NCBI GenBank assembly: GCA_023260935.1
Contig: JALQTL010000056.1
Span: 1 to 6,511 of the forward strand
Direction of reading: 5' to 3'
DNA length: 6,511 nt
From: Paracoccaceae bacterium
Lineage (GTDB): Bacteria > Pseudomonadota > Alphaproteobacteria > Rhodobacterales > Rhodobacteraceae
The position numbers were made by a program, and so were the translations under genes. A model generated the notes under the pieces. That model did not search any database. It saw only the letters and a list, made by a program, of their open reading frames with translations, and was not told the DNA's origin. Positions 5,804-6,511 of the stretch are shown in pieces; position 1 is the first letter of the stretch; every line of letters starts with the position of its first letter.

Positions 5804-6328
5804 ATGACCCGCCCCGCCGCGAAACCGCACCACCAACATACCCCGGCCGAGGTCGGCTATTCGCGTCTGCAAATCGCGCTGCACTGGCTGGCGGCACTGG
5901 TGATCTTGCAGCAGTTCGTCTTTGAAGATGCGATTTCCGGCGCTTGGCGCGCCACGCGTCAAGGCCTTGCCGTGGCCTTCGACCCAATGATCCTTGCGCA
6001 TGTGGCGGGTGGCGGATTGGTTCTGTTGCTGGTCCTGTGGCGGCTTTACCTGCGGCGCGGGGCGGCGGTGCCCGCAGCCGTAACCGGGGGCGGGGCACAG
6101 GAAATGGTGGCGCGACTGACCCATCTGGGGCTTTATGCGCTGATGGTGCTGATGCCGGTCAGCGGGGCGGTGGCGTGGTTTCTTGGCGTCGGGCTGGCGG
6201 CAGAGGCGCATGAGGTTCTGAAAGTGGCGCTTCTGGCGCTGATCGCCCTGCATGTGGCCGGCGGGCTCTACCACCAGTTCGTGCTGAAAGACGGGCTGCT
6301 GAACCGGATGCGCCGCCCGCTGCGCTGA
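5804..6328 (+). CDS. cytochrome b561 (diheme membrane cytochrome b, CybB family)
   Basis: A 174-residue, four-helix inner-membrane protein, matching the CybB family length of about 175-180. It starts with a soluble His-rich N-terminus (HHQHTPAEVGYSRLQ), and the helices begin at IALHWLAALVI (24-34). The expected b-heme ligands are H27 in helix 1, H66 in ILAHVAGG (helix 2), and H136 (EAHEVLK) and H150 (IALHVAGGLYHQF) in the last two helical regions; H107 in THLGLYALM is also conserved in the family. Family knowledge: these proteins move electrons between membrane quinones and other partners, and E. coli CybB acts as a superoxide:ubiquinone oxidoreductase. The frame is open from 5528, but ATG 5804 has AAAGGA eight bases upstream and gives the family N-terminus; the extension would cross the promoter. 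It is divergent from a small membrane protein. No downstream gene or terminator is visible. Confidence 0.93.
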   Translation: MTRPAAKPHHQHTPAEVGYSRLQIALHWLAALVILQQFVFEDAISGAWRATRQGLAVAFDPMILAHVAGGGLVLLLVLWRLYLRRGAAVPAAVTGGGAQEMVARLTHLGLYALMVLMPVSGAVAWFLGVGLAAEAHEVLKVALLALIALHVAGGLYHQFVLKDGLLNRMRRPLR

Positions 6329-6511
6329 CCGGCCGGGATCAGGCGGCACGGGCATCTGACAGCGGCGCGTCAAACCCGGCGCGCGTTCTGCCTGCAAAAA
6401 CGGCAGTTCCGGGGGCCTTCCCTGCCTGACCGGGCGCGAATCTGCGGCCCGGGCAGTTCTTCCCCTCGCTTTTGTGCTTTGGATCGGTGCATGGTTTCCG
6501 TCAGCCCTTGG
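6329..6511. other. non-coding or unassigned right end
   Basis: These 183 bp follow the b561 stop. No gene with a start codon and recognisable family is visible on either strand. A minus-strand frame (6342-6500) is free of stops but lacks ATG, GTG or TTG, and a 40-codon frame (6370-6492, minus) has no family resemblance. A weak hairpin, CTGCC/GGCAG (6388-6406), has no T-run, so it is not a convincing terminator. Confidence 0.5.

Noticed and set aside
6388..6406. Hairpin CTGCC/GGCAG after cytochrome b561 as a terminator
   Set aside because: The stem is only five pairs with a nine-base loop and no following T-run.
1..6511. CRISPR array, tRNA/rRNA, insertion sequence or phage genes
   Set aside because: I saw no regularly spaced repeats, no tRNA-like cloverleaf sequence, no transposase or integrase motifs and no terminal inverted repeats, including around the junction at 818-838.

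Overview
The window appears to join pieces of two unrelated genomes near position 825. Positions 1 to about 820 are close to 50% G+C where I counted sample lines. They carry the 5' part of a cis-prenyltransferase (undecaprenyl diphosphate synthase family) on the minus strand. Divergent from it is the 5' part of a two-domain protein, an N-terminal Nudix domain followed by the start of a histidine-phosphatase (SixA/RHG) domain. That fusion is typical of actinobacteria (compare mycobacterial MutT1), so this arm is probably actinobacterial, perhaps a moderate-G+C freshwater lineage. The taxonomy is inference from family style only.

From about 821 to the end, most of the DNA is G+C rich (sampled lines ran from 53% to 80%) and looks like an alphaproteobacterium of the Rhodobacterales type. 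A minus-strand gene set starts at 4294: a molybdenum hydroxylase (xanthine dehydrogenase / CoxL family) large subunit, an overlapping dihydrodipicolinate-synthase-superfamily protein, then 3-hydroxyanthranilate 3,4-dioxygenase. The dioxygenase gene is cut at about codon 105, where the other arm begins. A divergent LysR-type regulator (4370-5293) is the obvious candidate regulator. Together these look like part of an operon for breaking down an amino-aromatic or N-heteroaromatic compound. The FAD and 2Fe-2S subunits the hydroxylase normally needs are not in the window.

The right end holds a second divergent pair: a small four-helix membrane protein of unknown function (minus, 5269-5670), overlapping the LysR gene tail to tail, and a cytochrome b561 (plus, 5804-6328). 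The 133-bp gap between them contains a good sigma70-like promoter with an inverted repeat over its -10 box. The last 183 bp hold no gene I can support.

The most important warning concerns the junction. Two long open frames cross it: 425 codons on the plus strand from 311, and 159 codons on the minus strand from 1135. Both give composite proteins whose second halves are antisense to real genes. An assembly or library chimera is the likeliest explanation. I found no convincing new defence, mobile or RNA system. The Mo-hydroxylase / aldolase-like / dioxygenase cluster is the part with possible new biochemistry.
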